Position numbers and translations under genes: made by a program. A DNA stretch of 6,641 nucleotides. Source: Chitinophagaceae bacterium (lineage in GTDB: Bacteria; Bacteroidota; Bacteroidia; Chitinophagales; Chitinophagaceae). The stretch spans positions 1 through 6,641 of the forward strand of contig JADKKA010000016.1 in assembly GCA_016720745.1 (NCBI GenBank), written 5' to 3'. The notes under the pieces were generated by a model. That model saw only the letters and a list, made by a program, of their open reading frames with translations, had not been told where the DNA came from and made no database searches. Positions 4,399 through 6,641 of this stretch are shown in pieces (within the stretch, counting starts at the first letter, position 1; the number at the start of each line of letters is the position of its first letter).

Positions 4399-6641
4399 TT
4401 AAAACTCCACCCTATCCTCCGGCTCCAACTCCCCCTGCGTAGCCGCTACAGGTTGCCAATGAAACGGCCCACCCATCTTGTTATCCCAATGCGCCCTAAT
4501 GACGTCCAATGCCGGGAACTCCACCACGTACACCCGCTTGCGAATTTCGACTAGGTGCCCGTTGTCGTTTCGCACCTTCACAAGCATTTGCTGTTGCCGG
4601 GAGACGGGGAATCCTTCTGGCATAACGCTCGATAAGAAATTGAAAAAGCCAGTGCGGCCTTGACGATACTGCTTGCTCTGCTCTTGCATTTCGACAATAT
4701 AGTCTTCATACAAATGCTCTTTGACTATCACGGGCTTCCACTCTGAGTCGTGCTTCAGGATATAGCCGTGCTGAAGCTTGTTGTACAGCCACTGCATTTC
4801 GGCGGACATGCTGAGAATCTTTTGCTGCTGAAGTGCTTCGGTTTTAGGGTAGTCTCTAACCTCGAACTTGGAGATATCGCGAGTTAACAGGAAGTGAAGC
4901 AACGAAGCGTAACCCCCGCCCGTCAGCTCGGACTGAATCGACTGGAAATACTCGAACTTGCCCTTCCCGTTGGGGGATATCTCAAGTGCAAAGAACCTTC
5001 TTTCATCCAATCCGGCAGGAATAACCCACTCTTCATTAGAGGCCAGGATTAAGTGCACGTAGTTGGGCGCAGCCTCCGCGTCAATACCTTTGCCTTCAAC
5101 CACTAATATTTCTTCAGTAACGAGCGTTTTGAGGACACTTTCGTGTTTACGGTCACCAGCAAAAAACGCTTCGTCCCCAAAAAGCAGAACCGTGTCCCGC
5201 AGATGTGCGTTGAATGATCCCACTAGGTGCTTTGAGTCGGATACCTGCATAAAATGACGGCCAAACAATCGACCTATAGTTTTTGCCCAGAAGGATTTTC
5301 CAGTGCCACGCTCTCCTTTAAGGACGATAGCAACCTGGCCAGTCTTGTCTGGGTGTTGGACAAGTCGCGCAAGCCAATTGATAAGGTATTCAAAGTATTG
5401 CTCATTTCCTGAGCAGAGGTTTTCTTTGGTATGTCTGAGGAAAGATTCATGGCTTGATCCGGGGACAGGTTCAACGGCAAAGCCCTGCCATAGGTTATAA
5501 GCAGTATCGATTTCCTTTCCGGGTGCGAATACGATCTTTTCATATTGTCTCCGTTGCGGATGATCTAGCCAGAAATGGCCAAGTGGTTTTTCTACTACTC
5601 CGTTTTTTGTCTGCCCAACAACAACCTTGATGTGTCTGTATCGGTTTCGCAGGTCTTCAAAACTCTGCTTGCTGATCCTGAATCGTTCGAGAGACTCGTC
5701 ATAGACTTCACTGATCACACGGCACCGGCCACCGATATCGGAGATAACCGCGTGTTTTTCATTCATGTGCCGCAGGTGTGGATCAATCACGTCCTCTTTT
5801 GCTCGTTCAATCTGCCGGTTGGCGTACCGCTCCCAGTTCGGTTTATCCCGCACGCTTACCGCAATTTCATTGTTGCCGGTAATTATGGCAAAAATCATCT
5901 CATCTGGTACTTCTGCTCGAACCAGATCACAACAAACCTTGAACAATGCCTCTGACCTTGAGGAATACTTTGTTGGATTGATCGGGTCTTGGCCTGAAGC
6001 AATCAGCGCGCAGGTGTGATCAGAAATGATTTTGTTGTGCTCCCTTGCCCAATCCTGCAATTCTTGCACACCGATATCCAGCACAGCACCGGACACGATC
6101 TTCACCTTGGGCTGACCGCCAGCGAGTCCGGGTGTCTTGTCTTGTACTCGAACGGCTTGAATGAAGCTGCTTATCGGGAATTCATTATCGTTCCATTCCA
6201 ACAGCTTGGCCAGGGTGGGCAATCTACCCTTCTTTTTCTTACGCTCAGTGGGCAGATTAATCGTGCCCGGTATGCGCATGATGCGGTCAATGTTGTGGCA
6301 GTGATCGGCCTGGAATACTTTTTCTAGCTGAAGGTTGTACCGTTCGAGCGACTGTATCTTTTCCAGGTTGCCTTCGACAATCAACTCTTCAGAAAGCTTG
6401 AGCCGCCAAAACCCTTGCAACCCTCCCCCGGAATCGATGATTACCGTGGGCTTTTGTGGAAAGTTCTGCAGCATTTTCAATGCACGGGCTTTTTTCCTCT
6501 TCGATATTCTCCCCGCGCGTGGATCGATATCCACAGCAAGCCATTGAGGGACATACATATCTTCCTTTGATGCCTTGGACGTTCTATCTGTCCTGGTTGG
6601 GTTCACACATGGAGAAAATTTTTCTTTCCTTGTAGACGATC
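4399..6641 (-). CDS. Primase-polymerase / superfamily 3 helicase fusion, 5' end beyond window
   Basis: This protein probably primes and unwinds DNA at a phage or element replication origin. Residues are numbered from the GTG at 6606, the first usable start codon in the window. An archaeo-eukaryotic primase domain covers about 1-160: the metal-binding DID is at 26-28, the SGGG-type motif at 59-67 has Gln64 where the classical motif has His, and D107-R108 with RIPGTIN follows. Residues 215-272 resemble the helical primase C-terminal linker (RSEALF ... RYANRQIERA). The helicase is DUF5906/D5-like: Walker A GERGTGKS at 431-438, Walker B LLFGDE ending at 479, sensor Asn524 and arginine finger DERRF at 534-538. 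A winged-helix-like tail runs from about 600 to 735. The frame stays open upstream to the edge, and those extra residues (KEKFSPCVNP) look like the usual segment before the DID motif. The GTG also lacks a well-spaced ribosome site. I therefore treat the gene as truncated by the window. The family assignment is secure. Confidence 0.93.
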   Translation of the reverse strand, partial: SSTRKEKFSPCVNPTRTDRTSKASKEDMYVPQWLAVDIDPRAGRISKRKKARALKMLQNFPQKPTVIIDSGGGLQGFWRLKLSEELIVEGNLEKIQSLERYNLQLEKVFQADHCHNIDRIMRIPGTINLPTERKKKKGRLPTLAKLLEWNDNEFPISSFIQAVRVQDKTPGLAGGQPKVKIVSGAVLDIGVQELQDWAREHNKIISDHTCALIASGQDPINPTKYSSRSEALFKVCCDLVRAEVPDEMIFAIITGNNEIAVSVRDKPNWERYANRQIERAKEDVIDPHLRHMNEKHAVISDIGGRCRVISEVYDESLERFRISKQSFEDLRNRYRHIKVVVGQTKNGVVEKPLGHFWLDHPQRRQYEKIVFAPGKEIDTAYNLWQGFAVEPVPGSSHESFLRHTKENLCSGNEQYFEYLINWLARLVQHPDKTGQVAIVLKGERGTGKSFWAKTIGRLFGRHFMQVSDSKHLVGSFNAHLRDTVLLFGDEAFFAGDRKHESVLKTLVTEEILVVEGKGIDAEAAPNYVHLILASNEEWVIPAGLDERRFFALEISPNGKGKFEYFQSIQSELTGGGYASLLHFLLTRDISKFEVRDYPKTEALQQQKILSMSAEMQWLYNKLQHGYILKHDSEWKPVIVKEHLYEDYIVEMQEQSKQYRQGRTGFFNFLSSVMPEGFPVSRQQQMLVKVRNDNGHLVEIRKRVYVVEFPALDVIRAHWDNKMGGPFHWQPVAATQGELEPEDRVEF

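Noticed and set aside
5575..6019. Long plus-strand frames opposite the primase gene
   Set aside because: They lie antisense to a gene with clear catalytic motifs, lack ribosome sites and show no domain; they are shadows of that gene.

Overview
The window looks like the replication and early accessory region of a bacteriophage, prophage or phage-like mobile element. The evidence is a fused primase-polymerase/superfamily 3 helicase at the right end, followed by a tightly packed series of small genes of mostly unknown function, all on the minus strand. Many of these genes overlap by a few bases and carry very similar strong ribosome binding sites. There is no structural gene, integrase, RNA gene or CRISPR array, so the host cannot be named beyond a bacterium using standard AGGAG-type translation starts.

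Layout, read right to left in the direction of transcription. Positions 6641-4399 hold a primase-helicase whose reading frame is still open at the window edge, so its true start lies outside. The 126-base gap 4273-4398 holds a 38-base near-perfect palindrome directly upstream of a convincing sigma-70-type promoter. That promoter would drive a run of small genes: a 66-residue protein (4272-4072), a 98-residue protein (4038-3742), a 388-residue GHKL-type ATPase-like protein (3755-2589), an HNH endonuclease (2585-2082), a 64-residue protein (2098-1904), an acidic 211-residue protein (1828-1193) and a 125-residue protein (1196-819). Gaps are small or negative (overlaps of 14, 17 and 4 bases; spacings of 3, 33 and 75 bases), as expected for one transcript with translational coupling.

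The left end, 818-145, is messier. It holds short frames with good start signals whose coding-looking continuation lies in a different frame, so at least two small genes appear frameshifted by decay or sequence error. It ends with a TTG-started, probably DNA-binding, 61-residue protein (330-145). Positions 1-144 show no gene I would defend.

The most interesting part is the GHKL-like protein. Its glycine-rich ATP-lid motif comes before its N-box, the reverse of the usual GHKL order, and it is followed after three bases by an HNH nuclease gene. This could be an ATPase-nuclease pair serving phage DNA metabolism or inter-phage competition. That role is inference; the motifs and gene arrangement are what the sequence shows.
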